From NCBI GenBank assembly GCA_016794925.1, contig JAEUIW010000018.1:1-64000 (forward strand): a DNA stretch of 64,000 nt, written 5' to 3'. This document shows positions 1 to 8,699 of this stretch, piece by piece. Both the position numbers and the translations under genes were made by a program. Source of the DNA: Phycisphaerae bacterium (GTDB lineage: Bacteria; Planctomycetota; Phycisphaerae; Phycisphaerales; UBA1924). Under the pieces are notes generated by a model, which was given only the letters and a program-made list of their open reading frames with translations, had not been told where the DNA came from and searched no databases. Within the stretch, counting starts at the first letter, position 1, and every line of letters begins with the position of its first letter.

Positions 1-107
1 CCGTCGCTCGCTTCATCATGCCGAACTGTTCGCACGGGGATCCTCAACGGTTGCGCCAGGGTTCTGGACAAAGCATTGCTCAGTCAGACAGAACATAGAC
101 TGTCGGC

Positions 108-2513
108 ATGTCCTCACCCTCCCAAGCTGCCCTGGAATTATCAAGTTCATTGGACGAGTGTCTTACACACTTAGCTGCAGTTCTTTTCGGACGGTACACG
201 TTGCCGAAGGATTCTCCTAGGGTAATTGCACTGATCGGCGCCGGCGCATCAGTAGGCTCTCGACTTCCTCTTTGGACCCACGCGCTGCGAGACAATGTTC
301 TCCCCATACTGTGTGGAGAGCTCCAGAATAAGCAGGACCTTCTCCAAGAGATTTGGAACCGGCTTGGTCCATACCGATCGCCCGCGGACTGGCCATTGTT
401 CTGTTCAGCAAAGGATGAACTGAATTCACTCCTCGCCTATGGGGTCACCATCGAGGACATCTGCGCCGAAGCCATAGAATTCGCCACTCTAGGGAAGGCT
501 ATTCGTCGTTGCTTGTGTGAGACGTTCAAGCGCACATACGGTATGCGACAACCTCCGAACGGCGAGGAGTGGCGGAAGGGAGACCTTCCGGAACCCAGGC
601 CGCAGCTTGCCTTTGAACTGCTTGCGCACCTGATGAAGCACAGCTTCATTGATCATGCCATCACGTTCAATTTCGACGACGTGTTTGAGAATGCCCTTGA
701 CAGTGAATTGGGGACAACCAATTACGACTTGGTATTCAGCGATCATCAACCCATGCCATCGACGCCTCACGCGGGAGACCGTCCGGAGCCCCGGCGCCCG
801 CGACTGGTCAAGCTGCACGGGACTGTTCGAGCGCCGATGACGCTGCGCTTCACGCCCACCGCAACTCGGCGTATGCCACCGATTCTCAGTTCACTTCTCG
901 ACAATACAGTATTCGGTCTAGATCCGGGTGATGGAGCTGCATTAACAGGTTCGGACATCAACACCAAAGCACACATTATCAGTCTCGGCTACAGCTGGCG
1001 CGATAGGGGTATCTTGAACTGGCTTTCTCAACGCACAAGACACATCGCCTCACTCACTTTACTGGTGCGGATTGAGGACGATGACACGGAACAACATCGT
1101 GCAATCAACAGACTGAGAGAATTGTCTCATAAAGGTGGCTGGAGTCTCCATGTCCTCTGTACGCGTGCGGCTTGTCCTCGAGGGCAGATTTTGATCGACC
1201 ACGTGCTATGGGTCTTGTGGAATCGCCTCAACGAAATGTTGCTAGAAACTTCCCGAGAAAACGGACCTCTCATCCCCGCCGCTAGGCACTTTGTACTGGA
1301 CGCTTTGTTCCGAGCGGGCGCGGAAGTCGGTGCAAACCGCCATCTACCTCATTCGGCGTCGCTACGATTGAAAATTGAACTCGCGCTGCACCTGCTGAAG
1401 TGCAAAGGGATGGCACACGCGAACGTACTCGGTCGTACCGCCCGAGTGCATCGATACCGACACCAGTTGTCCCCACAGAACTGGGAATTGACGAACCGGG
1501 ATTTACACAAGCACCTCTACCGTGATGCGTCTGATCCGGACGCGTTCGAGGCCGTGTTTTCACTGACAGGCACGGCGCTAGAATTTTCAACATCACTTCA
1601 ACGGCTAATCGGGTTAACTCCGGGGCACACTGTGGAGGTGCCGGATATTAGTGCTGATGAAAAGTCCATTGCGTTGTCACGCATGAAGTTGAGTGAGTTG
1701 CTGAATCAATGGATGAATGATATCTACGCGGCAGAGGAAGTTGAAATCGTTCCCGGAATGGACCCGCTCACGGAGTGGTTGTTCCGTAGGATCGACACCA
1801 TAGATTCGTGGCGGCTCATGCGGTCTCGTACACTGGATTTGCTCGACACGGATTGGACACACTTATTCGTTATCGCAGAAACGGGACAGTGGCTGAAGTT
1901 GCTGGAATCCGAGAAGTCAAAGGTGAGGGCGCGAAAAGCGCTCCTCATCGGAGCTTCAGAGAGAGGTCTTGACGACTGGGTGATGTACAAGCAGGCGGTC
2001 AGCACAACGCTGGCAAAGACCCGGGCAGCCATGGGGAAAGCTAACGTAGAGGTGCTGTTGAGTGAGATACCGTGGTGGCAGCACAACCGCCACATGACTC
2101 TCGCTTGGAACGACAAGAATCGAGCATTTGTTGGGGCCATCTACTTTCGACGGCGATTGAAAATCGCCCAAGTATCGCCTGCCTATCTGACCGATCAACA
2201 TGATCTACTTGAGTGTTTTCGGATTTTCCTCTCGTATACGATTCGTGCGTCCCGCGAGGCTTTGGGAGTGAAAAGAGATGCGAATAGCAGGCCTGTCGCT
2301 GCTCCCCTGCTGCGTGACGGTGCGTTGATCAGCCAAGTGTTCCCGACATTTCGCCGAGAAGTCGAAAGAGTTGCCTCCCATGTGGTCTCGTCGGGCGCCT
2401 GTTTGGACCACGCCGAGGCCCGTGATCGCATTAATATACTCTTGACTCGACTGAAGAAGATTCCAGTGCCGAACGCTGGCCGCCGGTCACGGGCGCGTCC
2501 TGGGGCGCCATGA
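108..2513 (+). CDS. SIR2-domain protein, candidate NAD-targeting defence effector
   Basis: 801 residues. The N-terminal half carries sirtuin-like NAD-binding signatures: a GAGAS loop at about residues 44-48, a TFNFDDVFE stretch near 185-193, a KLHG catalytic-His-type motif near 234-237, and GYSWRD near 293. The C-terminal 450 residues are not recognised. Proteins of this build (SIR2 plus a large unknown region) are often anti-phage NAD hydrolases, as in the ThsA and DSR families; that role is inferred. The gene has clearly lower GC and more varied codon use than its neighbours, which suggests acquisition by transfer. It stands alone on the plus strand and is convergent with the permease gene. 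ATG chosen at 108; no strong ribosome binding site is visible and the upstream region is cut by the window edge. Confidence 0.8.
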   Translation: MSSPSQAALELSSSLDECLTHLAAVLFGRYTLPKDSPRVIALIGAGASVGSRLPLWTHALRDNVLPILCGELQNKQDLLQEIWNRLGPYRSPADWPLFCSAKDELNSLLAYGVTIEDICAEAIEFATLGKAIRRCLCETFKRTYGMRQPPNGEEWRKGDLPEPRPQLAFELLAHLMKHSFIDHAITFNFDDVFENALDSELGTTNYDLVFSDHQPMPSTPHAGDRPEPRRPRLVKLHGTVRAPMTLRFTPTATRRMPPILSSLLDNTVFGLDPGDGAALTGSDINTKAHIISLGYSWRDRGILNWLSQRTRHIASLTLLVRIEDDDTEQHRAINRLRELSHKGGWSLHVLCTRAACPRGQILIDHVLWVLWNRLNEMLLETSRENGPLIPAARHFVLDALFRAGAEVGANRHLPHSASLRLKIELALHLLKCKGMAHANVLGRTARVHRYRHQLSPQNWELTNRDLHKHLYRDASDPDAFEAVFSLTGTALEFSTSLQRLIGLTPGHTVEVPDISADEKSIALSRMKLSELLNQWMNDIYAAEEVEIVPGMDPLTEWLFRRIDTIDSWRLMRSRTLDLLDTDWTHLFVIAETGQWLKLLESEKSKVRARKALLIGASERGLDDWVMYKQAVSTTLAKTRAAMGKANVEVLLSEIPWWQHNRHMTLAWNDKNRAFVGAIYFRRRLKIAQVSPAYLTDQHDLLECFRIFLSYTIRASREALGVKRDANSRPVAAPLLRDGALISQVFPTFRREVERVASHVVSSGACLDHAEARDRINILLTRLKKIPVPNAGRRSRARPGAP

Positions 2514-2532
2514 TCGTGAGCGTGGTTTTTTT
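2508..2532 (+). terminator. Weak candidate intrinsic terminator after the SIR2 gene
   Basis: CCATG (2508-2512) can pair with CGTGG (2521-2525), with one G-U pair, around an 8-base loop. A run of seven T follows at 2526-2532. The stem is only 5 bp, so this is a weak call; the position right at the stop codon and the T-run are the main support. Confidence 0.3.
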
Positions 2533-2603
2533 CAGAGTGCGCTGTCGTCGGTACGGAGCCGTGTTCGCGCTGGGGAGGACGCGGCCCGCGTGGCCGACGG
2601 CGT

Positions 2604-4655
2604 TCACGCTCCGGGGCCCGGTTCCTGCGTGCGCGCACCGTTGGGTTCGGGGTCGGGGATGCGCACCGAGTAAATCGACCCCGCGCCGGGCCCATCCCGC
2701 ATTGGGGCGTGACCGGGGCGCACCTCCGCGGCGGGCGTCCCGTCCGTCCCCGGCGCGGCACCCGAGGGCAGCGCCTGCGCGGGGTGGGGGGGCGTCCCCA
2801 TGGGGTGCGGCACGCTCTCGCGCGTGATCAGGGCCACGCCCTCCGGGAGCGCCTCCGCCACGCGGACCACGAAGTCGCCCTCCAGTTTGCGGCTGAACAG
2901 CCGGCGCGCCGACTTGCCCATGATGAGCGTGTCGCACCCGAAGGTGACGGTGTAGTCGAGGATCTCCTCGGCCACGTCCGGCGACGCGACGTAGATGGGC
3001 ACGAACGGCACGCCGTACTGGTGCGCCAGCAGCGCCACGGCCCCCAGCGATTCCAGCGCCTCGCGGTCGTCCTCGATGCGCGGCACGGCCCCCGGGGCCA
3101 CGTCGATCAGCCGCAGCGTGCGGACGTAGATCGCGAACAGCACCGCCTTGCGGCGCCGCGCCAGGTCCACCGCGAACTCGCCCTGATGACGGCCCCGCGC
3201 CGCGAGCATGATCCGGGCCCCCGGGCGGTCCAGGGCCGCGGGCACCTGGAGCAGGCCCATCCACCCGATCTCCGGCTCGGCCGGGCCGCTCGCCCTCCGG
3301 CGGTCGTAGGCCCGCACCCCCGCCCGCGCCGCGAGCACCAGCGCGATGATCGAGCCCGCGAAGATGGTCGCGTTGGGCTTGGCCACGATGATGGTCGCCT
3401 CGATCACCGCCATGAGTCCGCCCAGCGACCACAGACCGCGCCGCTCCCAGCGGCCCAGCGCCAGCCCGCGGTTCGCCGCGCAGGAGAGGAAGTTGATGGT
3501 GATCGCGCCCACCACGCCGATCGCGTAGAGCTCGCCCAGCGACTTGACGTCGGCCTCGAACATCAGCAGCAGCGCTGGCACGGCGCACGCCAGCAGCAGG
3601 CCGATCCAGGGCACGCCGGAGAAGTTGAGCTTCCCGAGGAAGCGCGGCAGCTCGCGGTCGTGGCTCATCGAGTACATCACCGAGACCATGGCCATGATCG
3701 CGGTGTTGGTCGCGGAGAGCAGGAGCAGGCCGAAGATCGCGCCGCACACCACGCCGAAGACCCGGCCCGCTTCCGCGCCCAGGAGGCCCGTCCCGGTGTG
3801 CGTGGCCAGGACCTTGAGCGCGGTGTCGCGGTACTCCTTCACGTCCGCGGGCACGTTCTCGGGGGCCAGCCCCGCCGCGACCTCGTACGTCTGATAGTCC
3901 GGCACGTGCGTGCCGATCACCTGCGGCAGGGCGTTGAACGCCAGCCCGAAGATCATGTTCAGCACGATGACCTCGGCCAGCACCGGCCAGATCGTGCGCT
4001 TGGCGGTGCGCGCCACGGGCTGCGTCATCAGGCCGGTCATGTTGGCCACGGCCTCGACGCCCGACAGCGCCAGCACGATCCGTACCAGCGACTCCCAGCC
4101 CTCCCACAGGCTCTGGCCGTGCGCGCCCGAGACCGTGCCCGCCCCCTTCGCCATCAGCGGCAGGCACATCGCGCCCAGCACCGCGCTGGTCGCGATCGCG
4201 ACCACCGCGATCAGCAGCGCAAACGTCCCCGCGCTCCGCGCCCCCAGCCAGTTCACGATCCCCACCAGGAAGATCGTCACCACGCACAGCCCCACCACCC
4301 AGTTCCCCGGGGCGCCGAAATAGTGGAACCCTTCCACCGCCGACAGCGCCGCGGTCACGATGTAGTCGCACAGCAGCAGCGTGGCGCCGATCACCGCCAG
4401 CGTGGGGTGGATCTGGCGCGCCGCCGTGTACACCCCGCCGCCTTCGGGGAAACTGCGGCACACCACCGTGTACGCCCAGGCCACCGCGGCCATGATCAGC
4501 GACATCGCCGCCAGATACAGCGGCGAGGCGTGTCCCGTGTAGTAGAAGGCCAGCCCGAGCACGTAGAGCCGGCTGGTGCCCCAGTCGCCGAAGAGCAGCG
4601 GCCCGGCGTGGTACCACCGCAGCACCCGAGGCCTTTTCTGCGTCCCGACGATCAT
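2604..4655 (-). CDS. APC-superfamily amino acid permease with C-terminal universal-stress-like domain
   Basis: 683 residues. Residues 1-460 hold about twelve hydrophobic segments; the first region, with its PLLFGDWGTSRLYVLGL and PEGGGVYTAA stretches, resembles APC-type amino acid/polyamine permeases. From about residue 480 a soluble domain follows (RIMLAARG, then HQYGVPFVPIYV, TLIMGKSARRLFSRKLEGDF) that resembles the UspA nucleotide-binding fold, with the G-x-S-x-R element typical of ATP-binding Usp proteins. Such fusions are known for bacterial APC transporters and probably allow ATP- or stress-dependent control. Inner membrane. ATG at 4655 lacks an obvious Shine-Dalgarno sequence. Substrate not determinable from sequence. 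An AT-rich inverted repeat lies about 110 bp upstream. Confidence 0.88.
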   Translation of the reverse strand: MIVGTQKRPRVLRWYHAGPLLFGDWGTSRLYVLGLAFYYTGHASPLYLAAMSLIMAAVAWAYTVVCRSFPEGGGVYTAARQIHPTLAVIGATLLLCDYIVTAALSAVEGFHYFGAPGNWVVGLCVVTIFLVGIVNWLGARSAGTFALLIAVVAIATSAVLGAMCLPLMAKGAGTVSGAHGQSLWEGWESLVRIVLALSGVEAVANMTGLMTQPVARTAKRTIWPVLAEVIVLNMIFGLAFNALPQVIGTHVPDYQTYEVAAGLAPENVPADVKEYRDTALKVLATHTGTGLLGAEAGRVFGVVCGAIFGLLLLSATNTAIMAMVSVMYSMSHDRELPRFLGKLNFSGVPWIGLLLACAVPALLLMFEADVKSLGELYAIGVVGAITINFLSCAANRGLALGRWERRGLWSLGGLMAVIEATIIVAKPNATIFAGSIIALVLAARAGVRAYDRRRASGPAEPEIGWMGLLQVPAALDRPGARIMLAARGRHQGEFAVDLARRRKAVLFAIYVRTLRLIDVAPGAVPRIEDDREALESLGAVALLAHQYGVPFVPIYVASPDVAEEILDYTVTFGCDTLIMGKSARRLFSRKLEGDFVVRVAEALPEGVALITRESVPHPMGTPPHPAQALPSGAAPGTDGTPAAEVRPGHAPMRDGPGAGSIYSVRIPDPEPNGARTQEPGPGA

Positions 4656-4766
4656 GGATGGCGGCGAGTGGCCCGCTCGCTCCCGGCATCAGCCGAGAGG
4701 TCGCGGGTCCGGGCGAATGGGCATCATAAGCGCCAATCCGAAGCGGAAATCACTCGCGCAAACATA

Positions 4767-4818
4767 GTCCTATAATGATTATCGCGATTGACTGAGCTCA
4801 GATAATAAGTTATAGGAC
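4767..4818. promoter_or_regulatory. AT-rich imperfect inverted repeat with promoter-like elements
   Basis: The left arm at 4767-4783 and right arm at 4801-4818 are near-perfect inverted copies: 9 identical outer bases, GTCCTATAA, and 6 identical inner bases, ATTATC. The centre holds the 8-bp palindrome TGAGCTCA (4793-4800). It lies in an AT-rich island between the permease gene (minus) and the kinase remnant. On the plus strand TTGACT (4788-4793), 17 bases and TATAGG (4811-4816) could be a sigma-70 promoter. Function unknown: operator, promoter pair or remnant of a mobile element are all possible. Confidence 0.45.
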
Positions 4819-4920
4819 GTTAAGTGACTGAAACGCCTCACTATTCGCATCGCCGAATCGCGCCGCGTGTGTCCCCGGGCCGGGCCTTCGCGACCATCGA
4901 CTCCAGGGCGCCTTCGAGGA

Positions 4921-5082
4921 TCAGCTCGGCGTGACGTCCAACTCCGCGGCGAGGGACTCGGGGAGCGTCTTGATGGCGACGCGGCGGTCCAGCCGCGAAT
5001 CGGTGGCGAGGTACACCACGCCCATCCCGCCGCGCCCGAGTTCGGAGTCGATCGTGCAGGGGCCGATGGAGGCGGGCTGCAT
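4921..5082 (-). pseudogene. Truncated Ser/Thr protein kinase N-terminus (remnant)
   Basis: Starting at ATG 5082, 53 codons encode the opening of a Hanks-type kinase: a Gly-rich loop ([13 protein letters not shown]) followed by the beta-3 lysine segment [12 protein letters not shown]. The frame then stops at TGA 4923-4921, before the C-helix, catalytic loop and activation segment. A different frame stays open from about 4940 down to TAG 4841 ([13 protein letters not shown]...), so a frameshift followed by decay or deletion is plausible. Full kinases of this family are 270 residues or more, so this cannot be an active kinase. An intact relative of the same loop type is encoded at 27864-30365. 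A short expressed peptide cannot be excluded. Confidence 0.6.
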
Positions 5083-5259
5083 CAGGATGAGTGTACCGGG
5101 CCGTTGTCCCGGGGCGGCGTGCGCCGCCCGACGGTCTGGCGGCGGCCCGACCATCGAAGCGTGACGGGGGCCGGCACGCGCGCGTCCGCCGGCCGGACCG
5201 GCACCGCGAGCCGCGTGGCTCCTCACTCCGCGTTTCGCGATTCGTGCGCCCGACCGAGT

Positions 5260-7695
5260 TCAGCAGCCGGCGTTGAGCGCGTTGAGGAAGTCGAAGTAGT
5301 CGAAGTCGTCCACCGAGCCGTCGTTGTTCACGTCCGCGTTGGACGAGTTCGCGAAGAGGGCGTTGAGGAAGTCGAAGTAGTCGAAATCATCCACGCTAGT
5401 GTCGCCGTTGAAGTCGGCGATGCACACGGTGAGCGTGGCGGCGTTCGAGGTCGCGTTCCCGCACGCGTTGCTCACGGCCGCGGAGTACGAGCCCGCGTCG
5501 GTCACCTGCGCGTTGGTGATGGACAGCGTCGCGTTCGTCCCGCCGGGCACGTTGGCGACGCCCTTCTTCCACTGGTAGGACAGGGGGGCGGTCCCGGTCG
5601 CGCCGACCGTGAAATTCGCGGTCTGGCCGCGGCTGACCGTCACGTTCGACGGGTGCGCCGCGATCGCCGGCGCGGTGCACGTCGAGACGTCGCCGCTGAT
5701 CACCAGGGCGTACCCCTGGGCGCCGCTGGGGATCGACGTGCCCCGCACCGTGACGGACCATTGCCCCACGGTCGGGCTGGTGCGGAGCACCATCTCGACG
5801 CTGTTCTTGGCGTCGGTGGCGCCGCCGGTGGACGACTGGCCGCCGCTGAAGACGTTGCCCCGGTACAGGTTGTTGGAGGGGTCGGTCACCTCCAGGTCGA
5901 GGTTGTTGACCACGGGGTTGGAGGCGTTGACCGCGCCGGGCTGATCGGTGAACACGAGCGTCAGTTCCAGCGCCTGCGCGGAGTTGTTGGTGAACGTGTA
6001 CGTCGTGGTCTGGCCGTTGGTCAGCCCCACGGCGTTGCGCACGTCGTACGCCAGCAGCTTGCGCGCGTCGCCCGTGAAGTACAGAGCGTTGTCCAGGAGC
6101 ACGCGCCCCCAGCCCTCCTGATTCGACGGATAGCCGGTGATCCCGGTCATGTCCACGCCCGAGTTCATGAGCGTGGCCTTGATGAGCGCGCCCGTCGGCG
6201 TGAAGCCGTTGGCCGGGACCTTCGCGCCGGTCGGGTAGAACCCGTCGGTGTAATACTGCCGCACCAGCAGCCCCGCGCCCGAGACGGCCGGGCAGGCCAT
6301 CGACGTGCCCGTGAGGGACGTCGTCCCGCACGTGGTCGCGGAGTTGGCCGAGACCGTGCTGCACCCGGGCGCGTAGATCTCCGGCTTGCGCCGACCGTCC
6401 AGGGTCGGCCCCGTGCCGCCCGAGCAGTGCGAGCCCTGGCTGGGCGTGTCCATGCTCGCGCCCACGCCGACGCAGTTCTTGGCGTTCTCCGGGGTCGTCG
6501 AGATCGAGCCGTTCGAGACCGCGAAGAGCACCAACGAGTCCTCGTTGAGGCGGCTGAAAGAGTCGATCTGCCGGCACCACGTCGTGTACGCCCGCGTGCT
6601 GTCGTCGCCCCACGAGTTGGAGTGGACGCGGGCACCGTCGCCGTGGTCCACGCCCAGGCTGGACTCCAGGTTGCCCGACGTGATGCTGCTCAGGTTCGTG
6701 AACGAGAGCTTGGCGTTGAACGCCATGCCGTCGTTGGTGTTGTACACGCCCGCGCCGCCGGAGGTGTTGTTGTCCCCCACGAACGTGCCGGCGGTGTGCG
6801 TGCCGTGCGTGTCCGCGGTGGTGGACCCGTGGTACCCGATGATCTTCCGGTGCGTCGGCCCCGTCGCCACCGTGTCGTCGAACATGCAGTGCGATTCCTT
6901 CACGCCGCCGTCGATCAGGCCCCCGACCTGACCCTCGCCGCGGATCCCCTGGTTCCACACCGGCGTCGAGCCCGACACGTTCGACTGCAGGATCCAGCGG
7001 TTGCTGTCGTTGCGGAAACTGGCCTCCGGCGCGTCCTCCACGAACTGCACGCTCGTCAGGTCCGCGAGTCGCGCCGCCGCGTTCGCCGGCAGCGTCGCGT
7101 CGAGGTACGTGTTCGTCCCGCCTTCGTCGATGCTGTTCACCACGCCGCCCAGGCGCAGCACCTCGGTGGCCGCTTCGACGAACGAGTCGCCCGCGAAGAT
7201 CGAGACCGCCACGCGTGCCCGCCCCGCCGCGACCAGTTCGAGCCGCTCCGCCGTCTTGAACGTCCGCGCACCAAGCTCGGGATCGATCTTCCACGAACGA
7301 TCGAACGCGCCCACCCACCGGACGTACCCCAGGTTCGCCAGCGCGTCGGCGCGGGTCCCGTCCAGCTTGGCCGTCCACGCGTAGTGCGGCAGATAGTCGT
7401 TCGTGGTCACGCCCATCGATCGCAGCGCGGCCTCGCGCTCCGCGCTCATCGGGCCGTCGAGCTGGATGACATAGTTGCCGCTGCGGTCGAACCGCCGGCC
7501 CTGTTCCGCGAGCAGGTTCGGAAGCGCGGCGGTATCCAGCCGTCCCGCTTTCAGCTCCAGCACGCCCACCACGGGAAAACCGTTATCTGGACGTGGCTCA
7601 GGAAGACCTGTCGCGGTTCCTGCGTACCCCACCAACATGAAGGGAGAAATCAAGCACGCGACGCGAGCGACGCGACGGGGGAACACATGCGACAT
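5260..7695 (-). CDS. Secreted S8 subtilisin-like serine protease with Ig-like and terminal-Cys dockerin domains
   Basis: 811 residues. A signal peptide (MSHVFPRRVARVACLIS...) is followed by a prodomain-like region, then the subtilase core with the Asp box (GLIDGGVKES, about residue 258), His box (DTHGTHTAGTF, about 296) and Ser box (GTSMACPAVSGAG, about 465). After it come a proprotein-convertase P-like beta domain (about 565-665) and an Ig-like domain (about 670-758). Last are two Asp-rich repeats (DTSVDDFDYFDFLN, GSVDDFDYFDFLN) ending AGC at the extreme C-terminus. The start at 7695 is preferred over an upstream start at 7773 because GGAGGAAGG sits just before it (7702-7710) and the signal peptide begins there. 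It probably acts outside the cell or on the surface, the dockerin-like tail serving for attachment or sorting. Confidence 0.92.
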   Translation of the reverse strand: MSHVFPRRVARVACLISPFMLVGYAGTATGLPEPRPDNGFPVVGVLELKAGRLDTAALPNLLAEQGRRFDRSGNYVIQLDGPMSAEREAALRSMGVTTNDYLPHYAWTAKLDGTRADALANLGYVRWVGAFDRSWKIDPELGARTFKTAERLELVAAGRARVAVSIFAGDSFVEAATEVLRLGGVVNSIDEGGTNTYLDATLPANAAARLADLTSVQFVEDAPEASFRNDSNRWILQSNVSGSTPVWNQGIRGEGQVGGLIDGGVKESHCMFDDTVATGPTHRKIIGYHGSTTADTHGTHTAGTFVGDNNTSGGAGVYNTNDGMAFNAKLSFTNLSSITSGNLESSLGVDHGDGARVHSNSWGDDSTRAYTTWCRQIDSFSRLNEDSLVLFAVSNGSISTTPENAKNCVGVGASMDTPSQGSHCSGGTGPTLDGRRKPEIYAPGCSTVSANSATTCGTTSLTGTSMACPAVSGAGLLVRQYYTDGFYPTGAKVPANGFTPTGALIKATLMNSGVDMTGITGYPSNQEGWGRVLLDNALYFTGDARKLLAYDVRNAVGLTNGQTTTYTFTNNSAQALELTLVFTDQPGAVNASNPVVNNLDLEVTDPSNNLYRGNVFSGGQSSTGGATDAKNSVEMVLRTSPTVGQWSVTVRGTSIPSGAQGYALVISGDVSTCTAPAIAAHPSNVTVSRGQTANFTVGATGTAPLSYQWKKGVANVPGGTNATLSITNAQVTDAGSYSAAVSNACGNATSNAATLTVCIADFNGDTSVDDFDYFDFLNALFANSSNADVNNDGSVDDFDYFDFLNALNAGC

Positions 7696-8032
7696 GGCCC
7701 TTCCTCCTACATGCAGACGTGATCGTGCAGAAACATCGACCGAGGGAATCCCCGGCGTCAGATGGGCGAGCATAAAGAGGTTCGCACGGATTGAGCAAGG
7801 GGTTTCCAGACGTTTGACCGGAGGCCCGCCAAGGCGCTATCGGGCGAAGTTGTTCGGGTGAGAAAACCCCCGCAATTGGGTATGTATCCGGCGCGGCGGA
7901 GCCTCGTGCGCGTTCCCGTTGCACATCATGCCGAGGTGAGGAGCGAATTCGTTGGCCAGCACGCGGCCGCGTGACGCTTCCTGTTCTGTGGGTGATCGGG
8001 CGCATCCCGGTCGGCCCGTGGAGCGCTGACCC
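7696..8032. other. Intergenic region between divergent secreted-protein genes
   Basis: 337 bp between the subtilase gene (minus) and the small dockerin gene (plus). It holds the Shine-Dalgarno GGAGGAAGG of the subtilase gene (7702-7710, minus strand) and an AT-richer patch near 7850-7885 where promoters could lie. No convincing -35/-10 pair, hairpin or small gene was seen. Confidence 0.4.
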
Positions 8033-8692
8033 ATGGCAAACAGACCCGCCCTTTGCGCGCTCGTGCCGCTGCTGGCCTCCGCCCCGTCGTGGGCCCAGTT
8101 TTCGGACATCGACCCCGGCAACAAACACTCGTGGGGTGAGAACATCGGCTGGATGAACTGGCGCGACGCGGGTTCGCCCCCGGCGTCGCAGGGGGTGCGG
8201 ATCCACGGCACGTTTCTTTCCGGGTCCATCTGGTGCGAGAACGTCGGCTACATCCGCGTGGGTGACGCGACACCCGCCAATGGCGTGAGCTACGCCAACG
8301 TGAACGGGACCGACTACGGCGTGAATCTTGATCCCGGCACCGGCACCCTCAGCGGGCTGGGCTGGGGCGAGAACATCGGCTGGGTGAACTTCGCGGGCGG
8401 CCTGGCCGCCACGCCCGCCAGGCCCGCCCGCATCAGCCCGAGCACGGGCCACTTCTCCGGCTTTGCCTGGGCGCCCAACGTGGGGTGGATCAGCCTGGGC
8501 AACGCGGATTTCCATGTCGGCCGCGTGTGCACCGCGGACTACAACGGCGACACCAGCGTCGATGATTTCGATTTCTTTGATTTCCTCAACGATTTCTTCT
8601 TCAACCGGCCCGCCGCGGACTTCAACGGCGACACCAGCATCGACGATTTCGATTACTTCGATTTCCTCAACGCGTTCTTCGGCGGGTGCTGA
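8033..8692 (+). CDS. Secreted GW-repeat protein with terminal-Cys dockerin domain
   Basis: 219 residues. A signal peptide (about 1-21, cleaved after PSWA) leads into a module of about 145 residues with four spaced copies of a W-x-x-N-[IV]-G-[WY]-[IVM]-x motif: WGENIGWMNW, WCENVGYIRV, WGENIGWVNF, WAPNVGWISL. This suggests a beta-rich repeat fold. The last 52 residues are two Asp-rich dockerin-like repeats (DTSVDDFDFFDFLN, DTSIDDFDYFDFLN) ending GGC. Function unknown; secreted and probably surface-attached like the other proteins with this tail. The start is supported by the signal peptide only, as the upstream bases show no clear Shine-Dalgarno. Divergent from the subtilase gene. Confidence 0.85.
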   Translation: MANRPALCALVPLLASAPSWAQFSDIDPGNKHSWGENIGWMNWRDAGSPPASQGVRIHGTFLSGSIWCENVGYIRVGDATPANGVSYANVNGTDYGVNLDPGTGTLSGLGWGENIGWVNFAGGLAATPARPARISPSTGHFSGFAWAPNVGWISLGNADFHVGRVCTADYNGDTSVDDFDFFDFLNDFFFNRPAADFNGDTSIDDFDYFDFLNAFFGGC

Positions 8693-8699
8693 GCGGGGA

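Noticed and set aside
2709-4775. Long plus-strand open frame of 688 codons opposite the permease gene
   Set aside because: Arg/Gly/His-rich low complexity with no domain, explained as the complement of the clear permease coding frame in GC-rich DNA.
5280-5400. Repeated GATGATTTCGACTAC-like DNA considered as direct repeats or attachment sites
   Set aside because: They are the coding copies of the dockerin-like protein repeats and follow the reading frame.
4867-7722. Long plus-strand open frame of 951 codons opposite the subtilase gene
   Set aside because: Composition is Arg/Val/His-biased antisense of a gene with catalytic motifs, signal peptide and ribosome site on the other strand.
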